Part shown: positions 47,562 through 56,616 of the stretch, piece after piece
Position numbering within the stretch: position 1 is the stretch's first letter
Layout: each line of letters starts with the position of its first letter
Source of the DNA: Lachnospiraceae bacterium
Lineage (GTDB): Bacteria; Bacillota; Clostridia; Lachnospirales; Lachnospiraceae
Assembly: GCA_024697065.1 (NCBI GenBank)
Contig: JAILGE010000030.1
Coordinates: forward strand, 43,972 to 107,971
Length of the DNA stretch: 64,000 nucleotides
Reading direction: 5' to 3'
Notes under the pieces: generated by a model
What the model saw: only the letters and a program-made list of their open reading frames with translations
What the model was told of the DNA's origin: nothing
Database searches by the model: none
Translations under genes and position numbers: made by a program

Positions 47562-50500
47562 TATAACATTAAAGAGTCGTAAATATCTTGCCCGTGTGCT
47601 TACCACCGTTACGGCGGCAGGGATGATCGGCAGTACAATGTCCGGAAGTGTGTGTTATGCAGGTGGGTATAATGCACCCACAGTTTCCGTTAATGAAAGT
47701 CTTTCGGATAACGAGGCAAGAACAAGGATAGAGATATATACGGAAAGCGACCTTGCAGAGCTTGCAAAAAACTGTCATTCCGATACCTGGTCCGAAGATA
47801 AGGATGTTGTACTGATGTCGGATATATCTTTATCCGGAGATGAGTTTACCAACATACCCACATTCAGAGGACACTTTGACGGACAGGGTCATACCATCAG
47901 AGGATATATCTACGGCGGTGACGGTTATGTGACAGGTCTGTTCCGTTATGCGGATGAAGGAGCGGAGATAAAGGATCTTACGCTTATGGGATCTGTATAT
48001 GCTACAGGTGATGAAGAAGTGACCGGTGGCATTGTTGGCATAAACAGAGGTCTGATCAGCGGATGTAAATTTGTCGGACGTGTGGAAGGCAAGAATGTTA
48101 CCGGCGGTATAGCTGCCATAAACGAGGCCAGCGGCACTCTTGATAATTGTGAAAACCAGGCTGTTGTATACGGTTACTATTTTACCGGAGGAATAACCGG
48201 AAAAAACTACGGCCTCATAAATTTTTGCAATAACAAAGGCGATGTCAATTCATCATCGGAATGGGTAACGGGCGATGATGAGATGAATGAGAATATAATA
48301 AGTGATCTTACCGAGAACGGAGTAAAGGACGTGAAGGTAAGGAGTGGTATTGATACGGGAGGTATCGCGGGATACTCAAAGGGTATCCTCATCAGATCAT
48401 CCAATGACGGGACTGTCGGATATCCCCATACCGGTTATAACGTAGGAGGTATCGCTGGAAGACAGTCAGGTATAGTGACAAGCTGCGTTAACCGCGGAAG
48501 CGTCTGCGGCAGAAAGGACGTGGGTGGCGTTGTCGGCCAGATGGAGCCTTTCCTTCAGGTGGATGATACAGGATCTGTTTCAACATCCGTTGATCAGCTT
48601 CATGATATGATAGACGATCTTCTGGATGATATGGATTCCGGCAATGCAACATTGGGATCTGATTTTGATGAACTGAAGAATATAGCAGATTCAGCTTTGG
48701 ATACGAGCGATGAGCTTGCGGATAACTTTGAGGACTATATCAACAGCAATACAGATACCATAAATAAACTCGGAGACAGAGCGGATGATGTTACCGGTAT
48801 GCTGCCGGAAGTTGTGGATAATGTTACGGATGCGTCAAAAAAAGCCGATGAGGTATCCGATGCACTTGGTGATATGAGTGATGCGGTGAGCGGCATCACC
48901 GATTTTTCCGATAAGGACAAAAAGCTCCTGGAGGAAGCTCAGGGGAAGATAGATGAAGAGAAGGCAAGTTCAGACAGACAGTCGGAGATCATCAGTGCAA
49001 ATGCGGCTGATATAGATTCCATTCTTTTCAATGAGGACGGAACTCCAAGAGTTCCGAACAGTGAAGAGAGAAGCAGACTTGCGGATGATATGTCGGCGAT
49101 AGCTGCTGCGGGAATAGAGCAGGAGAGATCTCTTATGGTCATCTCTCAACAGCTTGCCGATATGGAAGAGATCTACAAGGGATATATCACCGATGGAGCA
49201 AAGGATGCGGCATCCGATGCGAAGACTGCAAAGGAGAAGACCGATGATGCTTTGGACTCTATCCAAAAAGCACAAAACGGAGTGAGTGACATAGTAACTT
49301 ATCTCAACGCATCCGAAGACCTTCAAATGGTAGGTATCAGCAGGACCATCGAGGAAGGTGAAGATACTCTTAAATCCCAGATGGACGGTATGAGTGATAT
49401 CATGGGCAGACTTGCCGATGATGCGGAAAACTATCCCACTAAGGTCAATGATGATATCAGGAAGATAAACGATCAGTTAAAGCATATCTATGATCTGCTT
49501 GAAGACAGGGCGGAGGATATAAATGACGGTCCAGGGGAAAACTTTGAAGATGTTTCCGAGCTTGCTGTTTTAACGGCAACCCAGGGCAAGGTTTCATATG
49601 CTTTAAACGAGGGTGAAGTCAAAGGTGATATCAACATCGGCGGTATCGCAGGTTCGATGGCTCTTGATAAAGATGATCCCGAAGAGAATGCGGCGGGAAG
49701 CGTAGACATTTCTCTCGGTGGAAAATATACTTCTCAGAATGTTCTTTATTACTGCACCAATTACGGATATGTTTCTTCTAAAAATGATGGAGCCGGCGGT
49801 ATCGTAGGTTTCATGAAGCACGGTGTGGCAAGCGACTGTATGTCTTACGGCCCGGTGGAAAGCACAGGCGGAAGTTATGTCGGAGGCATCTGCGGACAGT
49901 CTCTTTCCGTAATAAGGGACTGCTATGTATTATGTACTCTTTCCGGAGACAATTATATAGGAGGTATCGCCGGATACGGTTCTACCATTTCAGGGTGCTG
50001 TTCAATGCCGACGGTATCTGCGGCTAACGGAAAGTGTGGAGCTATCGCAGGACAGATAGAGATAGATGAGGATACGGAAGAACCTCATCTGGATACTGTG
50101 ACGGGAAATTATTATGTAAGCGACTCACTGTACGGAATAGATGAGATCAGCTACGGAGGATCGGCGGAACCCATCTCCTATGAAGAACTTCTTGCAAGAC
50201 CCGAATGCCCTTCGGCTTTCGCTCATCTGACGATAAGATACTATATAGATCTTGATGAAAGCGAGGATGAGAGTGAACTGTATGATCTCGGAAGCGAGGA
50301 TCTTTCCTACGGGGATGCGCTGACAGATCTTCATTATCCCGATATACCGGTCAAAACAGGTTATTATGGCAAGTGGCCGGAAGTCGGATCGGGCACTGTT
50401 TCCGGCAATCTGGTGCTGGTGGCGGAATATGTTAAAGCTGTAGAGGTCGTGGAAAGTGACGGCCGTGAAAGCACTTCGGCAAACAGGGCGCTTGTTCTGG

Positions 50501-50907
50501 TGGACGACTCTTTTGATGACGGTGCCGCTCTTGATGCCGAGATCGTGACAGAACCTGCTTTCTATTCGGAGAAGGGAAGCTTTTCCGAGCATGTGATATA
50601 TCATGTTACGTTATCGGGCAACAGTCTTTCAGGTTCGAAAGAATTCAGACTGAGACTCCTTGATCCTTATGGCGGGAAAAGAAGGGTGTTCGTATACGAC
50701 GGTAGTAAATGGCAGGAGCTGGAACTTGAGGAGCGCGGAGGATACCTGGAAGTAAAGATGACAGGTACGGAAGGATATTTCTGTATTGCCAAAGAGAGCG
50801 ACTACACTGTTATATATGCGGTTTCCGCCGTTGTGGCGCTCATCATTTTGATCATTGCGGTTAAGACAGGCAGAAAAAAGAAGAAAAAGCAGGCTCCGAT
50901 TGTATAG
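47554..50907 (+). CDS. Surface protein with GLUG-type repeats split by a long coiled coil
   Basis: The 1117-residue protein has a signal peptide (about 10-38) and about six GLUG-like repeats (VTGGIVGINRGLISGC, FTGGITGKNYGLINFC, NVGGIAGRQSGIVTSC) up to about 340. A coiled coil rich in D, E, K, S and A spans about 342-660. Four more GLUG repeats follow (NIGGIAGS, GAGGIVGFMKHGVASDC, YVGGICGQ, YIGGIAGYGS). It ends in a beta domain, a membrane helix (about 1090-1107) and a KKKKK stop. GAAGGGAGG precedes ATG 47554. Overlap with the MMPL gene predicts a physical partnership. The precise function is unknown. Confidence 0.85.
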   Translation: MFDITLKSRKYLARVLTTVTAAGMIGSTMSGSVCYAGGYNAPTVSVNESLSDNEARTRIEIYTESDLAELAKNCHSDTWSEDKDVVLMSDISLSGDEFTNIPTFRGHFDGQGHTIRGYIYGGDGYVTGLFRYADEGAEIKDLTLMGSVYATGDEEVTGGIVGINRGLISGCKFVGRVEGKNVTGGIAAINEASGTLDNCENQAVVYGYYFTGGITGKNYGLINFCNNKGDVNSSSEWVTGDDEMNENIISDLTENGVKDVKVRSGIDTGGIAGYSKGILIRSSNDGTVGYPHTGYNVGGIAGRQSGIVTSCVNRGSVCGRKDVGGVVGQMEPFLQVDDTGSVSTSVDQLHDMIDDLLDDMDSGNATLGSDFDELKNIADSALDTSDELADNFEDYINSNTDTINKLGDRADDVTGMLPEVVDNVTDASKKADEVSDALGDMSDAVSGITDFSDKDKKLLEEAQGKIDEEKASSDRQSEIISANAADIDSILFNEDGTPRVPNSEERSRLADDMSAIAAAGIEQERSLMVISQQLADMEEIYKGYITDGAKDAASDAKTAKEKTDDALDSIQKAQNGVSDIVTYLNASEDLQMVGISRTIEEGEDTLKSQMDGMSDIMGRLADDAENYPTKVNDDIRKINDQLKHIYDLLEDRAEDINDGPGENFEDVSELAVLTATQGKVSYALNEGEVKGDINIGGIAGSMALDKDDPEENAAGSVDISLGGKYTSQNVLYYCTNYGYVSSKNDGAGGIVGFMKHGVASDCMSYGPVESTGGSYVGGICGQSLSVIRDCYVLCTLSGDNYIGGIAGYGSTISGCCSMPTVSAANGKCGAIAGQIEIDEDTEEPHLDTVTGNYYVSDSLYGIDEISYGGSAEPISYEELLARPECPSAFAHLTIRYYIDLDESEDESELYDLGSEDLSYGDALTDLHYPDIPVKTGYYGKWPEVGSGTVSGNLVLVAEYVKAVEVVESDGRESTSANRALVLVDDSFDDGAALDAEIVTEPAFYSEKGSFSEHVIYHVTLSGNSLSGSKEFRLRLLDPYGGKRRVFVYDGSKWQELELEERGGYLEVKMTGTEGYFCIAKESDYTVIYAVSAVVALIILIIAVKTGRKKKKKQAPIV

Positions 50908-50928
50908 AAATTGTTTTTGGTTTATAAT
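50900..50928 (+). promoter_or_regulatory. Probable promoter of the ispE-gntR transcript
   Basis: TTGTAT (50900-50905), a 17-bp spacer and a perfect TATAAT (50923-50928). It overlaps the last codons of the GLUG protein gene. Confidence 0.6.
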
Positions 50929-50956
50929 GTTCAAAAATTAAAACAAAAGGCTGACA

Positions 50957-51895
50957 ATGATCAAAATCAGTGCATATGCAAAAATTAATCTGACGCTGGA
51001 TGTAACGGGAAAACTTCCCAACGGATATCATGAACTGCGTTCGGTGATGCAGCAGACAGATCTTCACGATGATGTCATCATAGATGAAGGTTCGGATAAA
51101 CGGATAATTCTTGAAGTGATGAGTGAATCCGAAAAAAACAGCGATAATGTGGCGGGTGCTCTCTGCCACGATATGGTTCCGACGGATGGCCGAAATATTG
51201 CCTATCGTGCTGCCGAAAAGATCCTTGATGCGGCTAAACAATGCGGAAAGCCCTGCGGTAATGTTAAGATATCTCTTGTAAAGAGAATACCTGCGGCAGC
51301 GGGTATGGCCGGAGGAAGTACGGATGCTGCCGCTGTTTTGACCGGTATCAACAGATTCTATGAATTGGGTTTTACGGAAGAAAAGCTTTGTGAGATCGGT
51401 GTGACCCTGGGGGCGGATGTTCCGTTTTGTATAAAGGGAGGAACAGCTCTTTGTGAGGGAATAGGCGAGAAGATGACAGCTCTGCCTTCGCCGAAAGGCA
51501 TCCCGGTGCTGATAGCAAAGCCTGCTATAGCAGTATCCACGGCAGAGGCGTACTCACTCCTTGATGAAGCGGATGCAGAAGGAAAGCTGGTTCATCCGGA
51601 TACTGACGGACTGGTAAGCCTACTTAAAGCCGGTGGAGCGGACGGAACGATATCTGCAACGAAGATCTCCGGGTATCTCGGAAACGGGTTTTATCAGGTG
51701 ATAGGAAATCTCCATCCGGAGATCCGTGATCTGTGTAACGAAATGACAGAGAGAGGCGCGGCCGGATCGTTGATGAGCGGCAGTGGTCCGTCGGTCTTCG
51801 GATTATTTGAAGATAAGTCCCTTGCGGACAAAGTCAGAAAAGAAATGGAAGTAAAGTATCCCGGAGTATTCTTTTATTCCGGATATCTTATATGA
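50957..51895 (+). CDS. ispE: 4-diphosphocytidyl-2-C-methyl-D-erythritol kinase
   Basis: This GHMP-family kinase phosphorylates CDP-methylerythritol in the non-mevalonate isoprenoid pathway. The 312-residue protein has AYAKINLTLDVTGKLPNGYHEL at the start (split around 6-28), the ATP loop IPAAAGMAGGSTDAAAVL, GADVPFCIKGGTALCEGIGE and the third motif SLMSGSGPSVFGLF. The segment before the ATP loop carries an extra K/S-rich stretch. AAAAGG precedes the ATG. The gene pair with a downstream GntR regulator is common in clostridia. Confidence 0.95.
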   Translation: MIKISAYAKINLTLDVTGKLPNGYHELRSVMQQTDLHDDVIIDEGSDKRIILEVMSESEKNSDNVAGALCHDMVPTDGRNIAYRAAEKILDAAKQCGKPCGNVKISLVKRIPAAAGMAGGSTDAAAVLTGINRFYELGFTEEKLCEIGVTLGADVPFCIKGGTALCEGIGEKMTALPSPKGIPVLIAKPAIAVSTAEAYSLLDEADAEGKLVHPDTDGLVSLLKAGGADGTISATKISGYLGNGFYQVIGNLHPEIRDLCNEMTERGAAGSLMSGSGPSVFGLFEDKSLADKVRKEMEVKYPGVFFYSGYLI

Positions 51896-51947
51896 AAGTA
51901 ATTCTTATGGTGAGGTTATTGGGGAATAACATGAGGAGGGAACAGAG

Positions 51948-52631
51948 ATGAAAGATTATTTGAGGGTCGAAGCCGACGAATTTACGCCACTACGTGATGT
52001 GGTGTGCAAGACACTTCGCAGAGCTATTCTGGCAGGCAAGATGCCGCCCGGAACAAGACTTTTGGAAGTCCACCTTGCAGACGAGATGGGAGTCAGCAGA
52101 ACACCCATACGTGAAGCGATAAGAGTGCTTGAACAGGAAGGTCTTGTCATAATGAGACCCAGACGCGGTGCTGAGGTCGCCAGGATAACCGTTCCGCAGA
52201 TGAGAGATGTTCTTGAATTAAGAACCGTTCTCGATGTACTTGCTGTAGAACTGGCCTGTGAACGCGCTACTGATGAAGATATCAAAGAGATAGAAAAAGC
52301 ATCAAAAGAATTCGAACAGGCAGTTTACGACGGTGATCTTCATGTGATGATAGAGAAAGATACCGTATTTCACGGAATGCTGGTAGCTGCATCTCACAAC
52401 AAGAAGCTCATGATAGTTAATCATGATATGGAGGACCAGGTCAATCGCTACAGATACGAGACCGAGAAGGAAGCTTCTGCAAGAGGTGTGCTTTTAAAAG
52501 ATCATGAAGCGATCATCAAAGCTTTGAAAGAAAGGGATAAGAGTGCTGCTTCCGAAGCTGCAAGGGTTCATGTCTTAAGACAGATGGAAGCATTCCTTAA
52601 AAGATATCCCGAAGAACAGGACAATCAGTGA
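51948..52631 (+). CDS. GntR-family transcriptional regulator (FCD/FadR subgroup)
   Basis: The 227-residue protein has the GntR winged helix (TPLRDVVCKTLRRAILAGKMPPGTRL, split around 13-38, then HLADEMGVSRTPIREAIRVLEQEGLV) and a helical FCD effector domain (about 80-220) with ELRTVLDVLAVELA and the metal-binding type DTVFHGMLVAASHN. Effector unknown. A GAGGAGGG ribosome site precedes the ATG. It follows ispE by 52 bp and precedes the DUF1934 gene by 9 bp, so it is part of that operon. Confidence 0.93.
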   Translation: MKDYLRVEADEFTPLRDVVCKTLRRAILAGKMPPGTRLLEVHLADEMGVSRTPIREAIRVLEQEGLVIMRPRRGAEVARITVPQMRDVLELRTVLDVLAVELACERATDEDIKEIEKASKEFEQAVYDGDLHVMIEKDTVFHGMLVAASHNKKLMIVNHDMEDQVNRYRYETEKEASARGVLLKDHEAIIKALKERDKSAASEAARVHVLRQMEAFLKRYPEEQDNQ

Positions 52632-52640
52632 AAGGATTTT

Positions 52641-53105
52641 ATGAATAAAGAAGTACTGATATCAATACGCGGACTGCAGTATCAGGGTCCCGGAAATGAG
52701 CAGGGAAGTGCGGAGGCCATACTTGCGGGCAGATATTATCTGAAGGACGGCGCAAGATATCTGATATATGATGAGCCCGAGGAGGATTTTGCCAAGGGAT
52801 CTCATACCATGATCAAGATAACGGATAACAGGGTGGAGCTTTCGAGAAAAGGTCCGGTAGCTGTCAGCATGAATTTCCTTAAAGGTGAAAAGAATCTCTG
52901 CAGTTATAAGACGCCTTTCGGAAGCCTCATGGTTGGTATCGACACTACGGATATAAAACTCGAGACGCCTGATGATGATACATTGAAGCTGGAGATCTTC
53001 TACAATCTGGACATTAATTATTCTTTCTATGCTGAATGTCATATGGAGCTTGAGGTAAGATCGAAGGAAACTGCAGGTCCTCTGTTCTCGGAAATAAAGG
53101 CATAA
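52641..53105 (+). CDS. DUF1934 (YwiB-like) protein
   Basis: The 154-residue protein begins KEVLISIRGLQYQG and continues as a series of amphipathic beta strands (YLIYDEPEEDFAKGSHTMIKI at about 47-67, SMNFLKGEKNLCSYKTPFGSL, DINYSFYAECHMELEV), the pattern of the DUF1934 lipocalin-like barrel family. Function is not established in the family. It lies 9 bp after the GntR regulator and is followed by a bidirectional terminator. Confidence 0.85.
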   Translation: MNKEVLISIRGLQYQGPGNEQGSAEAILAGRYYLKDGARYLIYDEPEEDFAKGSHTMIKITDNRVELSRKGPVAVSMNFLKGEKNLCSYKTPFGSLMVGIDTTDIKLETPDDDTLKLEIFYNLDINYSFYAECHMELEVRSKETAGPLFSEIKA

Positions 53106-53139
53106 AAAAAGAGCGGTGTGATACCGCTCTTATTATTTT
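53103..53139. terminator. Bidirectional terminator between convergent genes
   Basis: AAGAGCGGT and ACCGCTCTT form a 9-bp stem with a short GTGAT loop, flanked by an A-run and a T-rich tail. It serves the DUF1934 gene and the minus-strand gene facing it. Confidence 0.9.
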
Positions 53140-53619
53140 TTACTTGGAAGGCTTTGCGCCTGCTTTTTCCTGTGCGGCTTCCAAAGCTCTCTTGAAGATA
53201 CTCTTCTTTTTCTTGCTCTTCTCATCCAGTTTTGTTCCGTGTACACCCCTTACAGCTGTGATGTAGTTACCGCTGATGGTAGCCTTTACTTCCTTCTTTA
53301 CGGGGATGGTTTCGAATACTGCTTCATCGCAAAACATCGTCAGTATCTGAGGTCCGATCTTAACCTTTACCATGGGAACCTTGATGCCTCTTGAGATCTT
53401 GGGAACCTGCTCTAAAACTGCGGCAGGAAGATTGGCATCTTTGATCTTCTTCTTCTGTTTGTCGATGACGAGCATGGAAACAGATTGCTTGTTTGCTTCA
53501 ATGGCGGCCTGCTGCTCATCCTGTCTGGCTTTCATTTTCTTGCCAACGAAGTAAAGCACTACCATCGCTACAAGAAGTACTGTAATTATAATAAGAGTTA
53601 CTGTTAAAACGGGATTCAT
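53140..53619 (-). CDS. Single-pass membrane protein of unknown function
   Basis: The 159-residue protein has one N-terminal membrane helix (about 3-26), a KKMKARQDEQQ stretch and then a cytoplasmic beta-rich domain (ISRGIKVPMVKVKIGPQI near 85-102, EAVFETIPVKKEVKATISG) and a lysine-rich tail (KKKKSIFKRALE). I do not recognise the family. A GAGGTATATAT ribosome site supports the ATG at 53619 over the longer frame. It has its own promoter and terminator. Confidence 0.75.
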   Translation of the reverse strand: MNPVLTVTLIIITVLLVAMVVLYFVGKKMKARQDEQQAAIEANKQSVSMLVIDKQKKKIKDANLPAAVLEQVPKISRGIKVPMVKVKIGPQILTMFCDEAVFETIPVKKEVKATISGNYITAVRGVHGTKLDEKSKKKKSIFKRALEAAQEKAGAKPSK

Positions 53620-53651
53620 ATATATACCTCCACAATTACATCGGCTCAGAT

Positions 53652-53680
53652 ATTTTATCATTTAGAAGACCGTTATGCAA
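53652..53680 (-). promoter_or_regulatory. Probable promoter of the single-pass membrane protein gene
   Basis: On the minus strand TTGCAT (53675-53680), a 17-bp spacer and TAAAAT (53652-53657), upstream of ATG 53619. Confidence 0.5.
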
Positions 53681-53697
53681 CGTCATGCCCTCTCAGG

Positions 53698-53726
53698 TTG
53701 ACCACCCTGTTCCTTAAAGGTAAAAT
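53698..53726 (+). promoter_or_regulatory. Probable cls promoter
   Basis: TTGACC (53698-53703), a 17-bp spacer and TAAAAT (53721-53726), just before the ATG at 53745. The leader is very short. Confidence 0.55.
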
Positions 53727-53744
53727 AACGTCGGAGAATAAGTT

Positions 53745-55343
53745 ATGTCCGAAACTAAAGCTAAATTTGCAGATCATATGGGAGGCAGAGCCGGAGTCCG
53801 GCATTTTGACAGAAGAAGAGCAAAATATCACGGGCTGATAAGAGCGGCTACTGTACTTCTTGTTCTTTTTCTTCAGATAGGGTTTATCGCAGGGCTGGCG
53901 TACTGGATGCAGACCGACGGTTTGAAGATCTACTTTATCGTTGAACTGCTTTCCGTGGCAATCGTATTCGGCCTGGTAAACAGTGAAGCGTACAACCAGA
54001 CTTTCTGGATCGTTATATTGCTTGTTCTTCCGGGATTCGGATTCATACTGTATTTTTTCTGGGGCAGCTTCAGAAAAGATTTTCTGGTCAATTCCGGTCT
54101 CAGAAAGAGAGAGGCGGAAGCGTTAAAACGGCTTCCGGCTAATAAAGAACAGCTCAGTGAGCTGGCACAGATCCATCCAAATAAGATACAGATATCCAAT
54201 TATCTGGCCAAGGAAGGGTTCCCGGTATACCGGAATACCGTTCAAAAATACTATCCGATTGGGAATGAAGAACTTGCAGGTGATTTTGTAAAAGATCTAA
54301 AAAGTGCAAAACACAGCATCCTGATGGAATTCTTTATCGTATATGACGGTAAGTGGTGGCAGGAGATAGAGGATGTTCTGGTCGCTAAGGCAGCCGAAGG
54401 TGTTGATGTAAGGGTGCTCATCGATGATTTCGGAAGTATCTTCATGGATACCGTTGCCATGAAAAAAGAGATGCGCAGATGCGGGATAAAGCTGGAATCC
54501 TTTAAACCCATCAATAAGAGGATCTCTTCCATAAATTTTAATTATCGAAATCATCAGAAGATAATGGTGGTGGACGGTACCGTCGGATATACCGGAGGAT
54601 GCAACCTTGCGGATGAGTATGTTAACAGGATAAAACGTTTTGGCGGATCCGAGTGGAAGGATTCCATGGTAAGACTCGAGGGCGAAGCGGTATGGACCCT
54701 TACCAACATCTTTCTCATGATGTGGGAGGACAGTACGGGAAAGGCTGTGGAAGATCCTTCGAAATATAAGCCCGAATGGGAAGTGAAAGATGAGGGTTTT
54801 GTTCAGCCGTTTTCGGGCGGACCGCACAAGACTCCTTTCAATCCGGTTGAAGGCGCTTATACCAGGATGATCTCCAAAGCAAGGGATTATATCTATATCA
54901 CCACTCCTTATCTTGTGCTGGATGACAGGCTTACGGGATATCTTATAGATGCGGCCATGAGCGGAGTCGATGTAAGGATTGTAACTCCAAGGATATATGA
55001 TAAATGGTATGTCTATATGGTCACTGTCTCCAACTACGGAAAGCTCTTAAAGAACGGAGTCAGATTATATGAATATATCCCGGGCTTCATCCATGAAAAG
55101 GATGTGGTCGCGGATGATGAGTGTGCGATATGCGGAACCATCAATCTTGATTTCAGAAGCATGCACATACACCATGAGAACGGTGTCTTTTTCAGCAGAA
55201 CACCCATAGTGGATGAGATACGTGATAATATATTAAAAACTATTTCCAAGAGCGAGGAGATCACGTATGAAGAATGGAAGAAACGTCCGGTGACGGAGAA
55301 GATAATGCAATGGTTTTTCAGACTCACGAGTCCGTTGCTATAA
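53745..55343 (+). CDS. cls: Cardiolipin synthase
   Basis: The phospholipase-D-family enzyme joins two phosphatidylglycerols to make cardiolipin. The 532-residue protein has two or three N-terminal membrane helices (about 30-110) and two HKD domains: NHQKIMVVDGTVGYTGGCNLAD (about 267-288) and FIHEKDVVADDECAICGTINLD broken around 448-470, where the second motif has HxK with the following D. This is the bacterial Cls layout and length. It stands alone on its own promoter. Confidence 0.95.
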   Translation: MSETKAKFADHMGGRAGVRHFDRRRAKYHGLIRAATVLLVLFLQIGFIAGLAYWMQTDGLKIYFIVELLSVAIVFGLVNSEAYNQTFWIVILLVLPGFGFILYFFWGSFRKDFLVNSGLRKREAEALKRLPANKEQLSELAQIHPNKIQISNYLAKEGFPVYRNTVQKYYPIGNEELAGDFVKDLKSAKHSILMEFFIVYDGKWWQEIEDVLVAKAAEGVDVRVLIDDFGSIFMDTVAMKKEMRRCGIKLESFKPINKRISSINFNYRNHQKIMVVDGTVGYTGGCNLADEYVNRIKRFGGSEWKDSMVRLEGEAVWTLTNIFLMMWEDSTGKAVEDPSKYKPEWEVKDEGFVQPFSGGPHKTPFNPVEGAYTRMISKARDYIYITTPYLVLDDRLTGYLIDAAMSGVDVRIVTPRIYDKWYVYMVTVSNYGKLLKNGVRLYEYIPGFIHEKDVVADDECAICGTINLDFRSMHIHHENGVFFSRTPIVDEIRDNILKTISKSEEITYEEWKKRPVTEKIMQWFFRLTSPLL

Positions 55344-55420
55344 GCCTAAAATCGGTAGACCGTCGGGAAGTTTGATCTGATCATAATTTAAGAAGAAAAT
55401 TTTAGAAAGGATATCAAGAA

Positions 55421-56611
55421 ATGATCTCAAAGAAATTTAAAGACATGTGCAATACTCCTTCAGTTATCCGTGCACTTGCCGGATACGCCAATGAGAGAGG
55501 AAAAGAGATAGGATACGGGAATGTATTTGATTACACACTGGGAAATCCCTCTGTTCCGGTTCCGGAGGAGTTTAATAAGGCGATAAGAGATCTCACCACG
55601 GAGCTTTCTTCGTCAGCACTTCACGGATACAGCCCCAATCCCGGAAATCCCGAGGCTCGTTCCATTATAGCGGATTCACTTAAGAGAAGATTCGGTATTC
55701 CTTATGAGCAGAAGCATATCTTCATGACATCGGCAGCAGCATCCGCAATAGCTCATGCCGTAAGATGCGTTACCGAACCCGGAGATGAGGTCATTACATT
55801 TGCTCCCTACTTCCCCGAGTACAATCCTTATATCAATCAGAGCGGCGCTGTGCTGAAGGTGGTTCCTGCCAATACCGAAGATTTCCAGATCAATTTCGAT
55901 GCTTTCGAGCAGATGATGAACAAAAAGGTTCAGGCGGTACTTATCAATACACCCAATAATCCTTCGGGTATCGCATATTCTTCCGCTACCTTAAAGAAGC
56001 TTGCGGATTTCCTCTATGCAAAGCAGGAAGAATACGGCCATGAGATCTTCCTTATTTCGGATGAGCCTTACAGAGAGATCGTATTTAAGGGTGCGGATGC
56101 TCCTTATGTTTCGTGTTTTTATGATAATACGCTTTCCTGCTACAGTTATTCCAAGTCGCTGTCGATCCCGGGAGAAAGAATAGGATATGTTGCGGTAAAT
56201 CCCAAGGCTAAGGATGCTGACATGATCGTTCCCATGTGTGTTCAGATATCACGCGGTATAGGTCATAACTGTCCTTCATCCATTATTCAGATGGCTGCGG
56301 CAAGATGCGTCGATTTGACCAGTGATCTTTCCGTATATGAGACCAATATGAATATCCTTTATGATGAATTCGTAAAGCTTGGTTTCACTGTAGTTAAGCC
56401 CGGAGGAACTTTTTACATCTTCCCCAAGGCACTTGAGGATGATGCGGTCGCATTCTGTGAGAAGGCAAAGAAATATGATCTTATATTTGTTCCAAGTGAC
56501 AGTTTCGGTGTTCCCGGATACTTCCGTGCAGCTTATTGCATAGATACCGAAAAGGTTCAGAGATCACTTCCCGTTCTCGAGAAGTTTGTTAAGGAAGAAT
56601 ACGGTAAGTAA
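55421..56611 (+). CDS. PLP-dependent aminotransferase (class I/II)
   Basis: The 396-residue fold type I enzyme has NTPNNPSGIAYS (PLP phosphate/ring contact), SDEPYREIVF with the PLP-pyridine aspartate, and the Schiff-base lysine in SYSKSLSIPGERIGYVA. It resembles the aspartate/aromatic aminotransferase group common in Lachnospiraceae. The exact amino acid substrate cannot be read from the sequence. GAAAGGATATC precedes the ATG. It is 6 bp upstream of uppP, so the two may share a transcript. Confidence 0.92.
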   Translation: MISKKFKDMCNTPSVIRALAGYANERGKEIGYGNVFDYTLGNPSVPVPEEFNKAIRDLTTELSSSALHGYSPNPGNPEARSIIADSLKRRFGIPYEQKHIFMTSAAASAIAHAVRCVTEPGDEVITFAPYFPEYNPYINQSGAVLKVVPANTEDFQINFDAFEQMMNKKVQAVLINTPNNPSGIAYSSATLKKLADFLYAKQEEYGHEIFLISDEPYREIVFKGADAPYVSCFYDNTLSCYSYSKSLSIPGERIGYVAVNPKAKDADMIVPMCVQISRGIGHNCPSSIIQMAAARCVDLTSDLSVYETNMNILYDEFVKLGFTVVKPGGTFYIFPKALEDDAVAFCEKAKKYDLIFVPSDSFGVPGYFRAAYCIDTEKVQRSLPVLEKFVKEEYGK

Positions 56612-56616
56612 GATAT

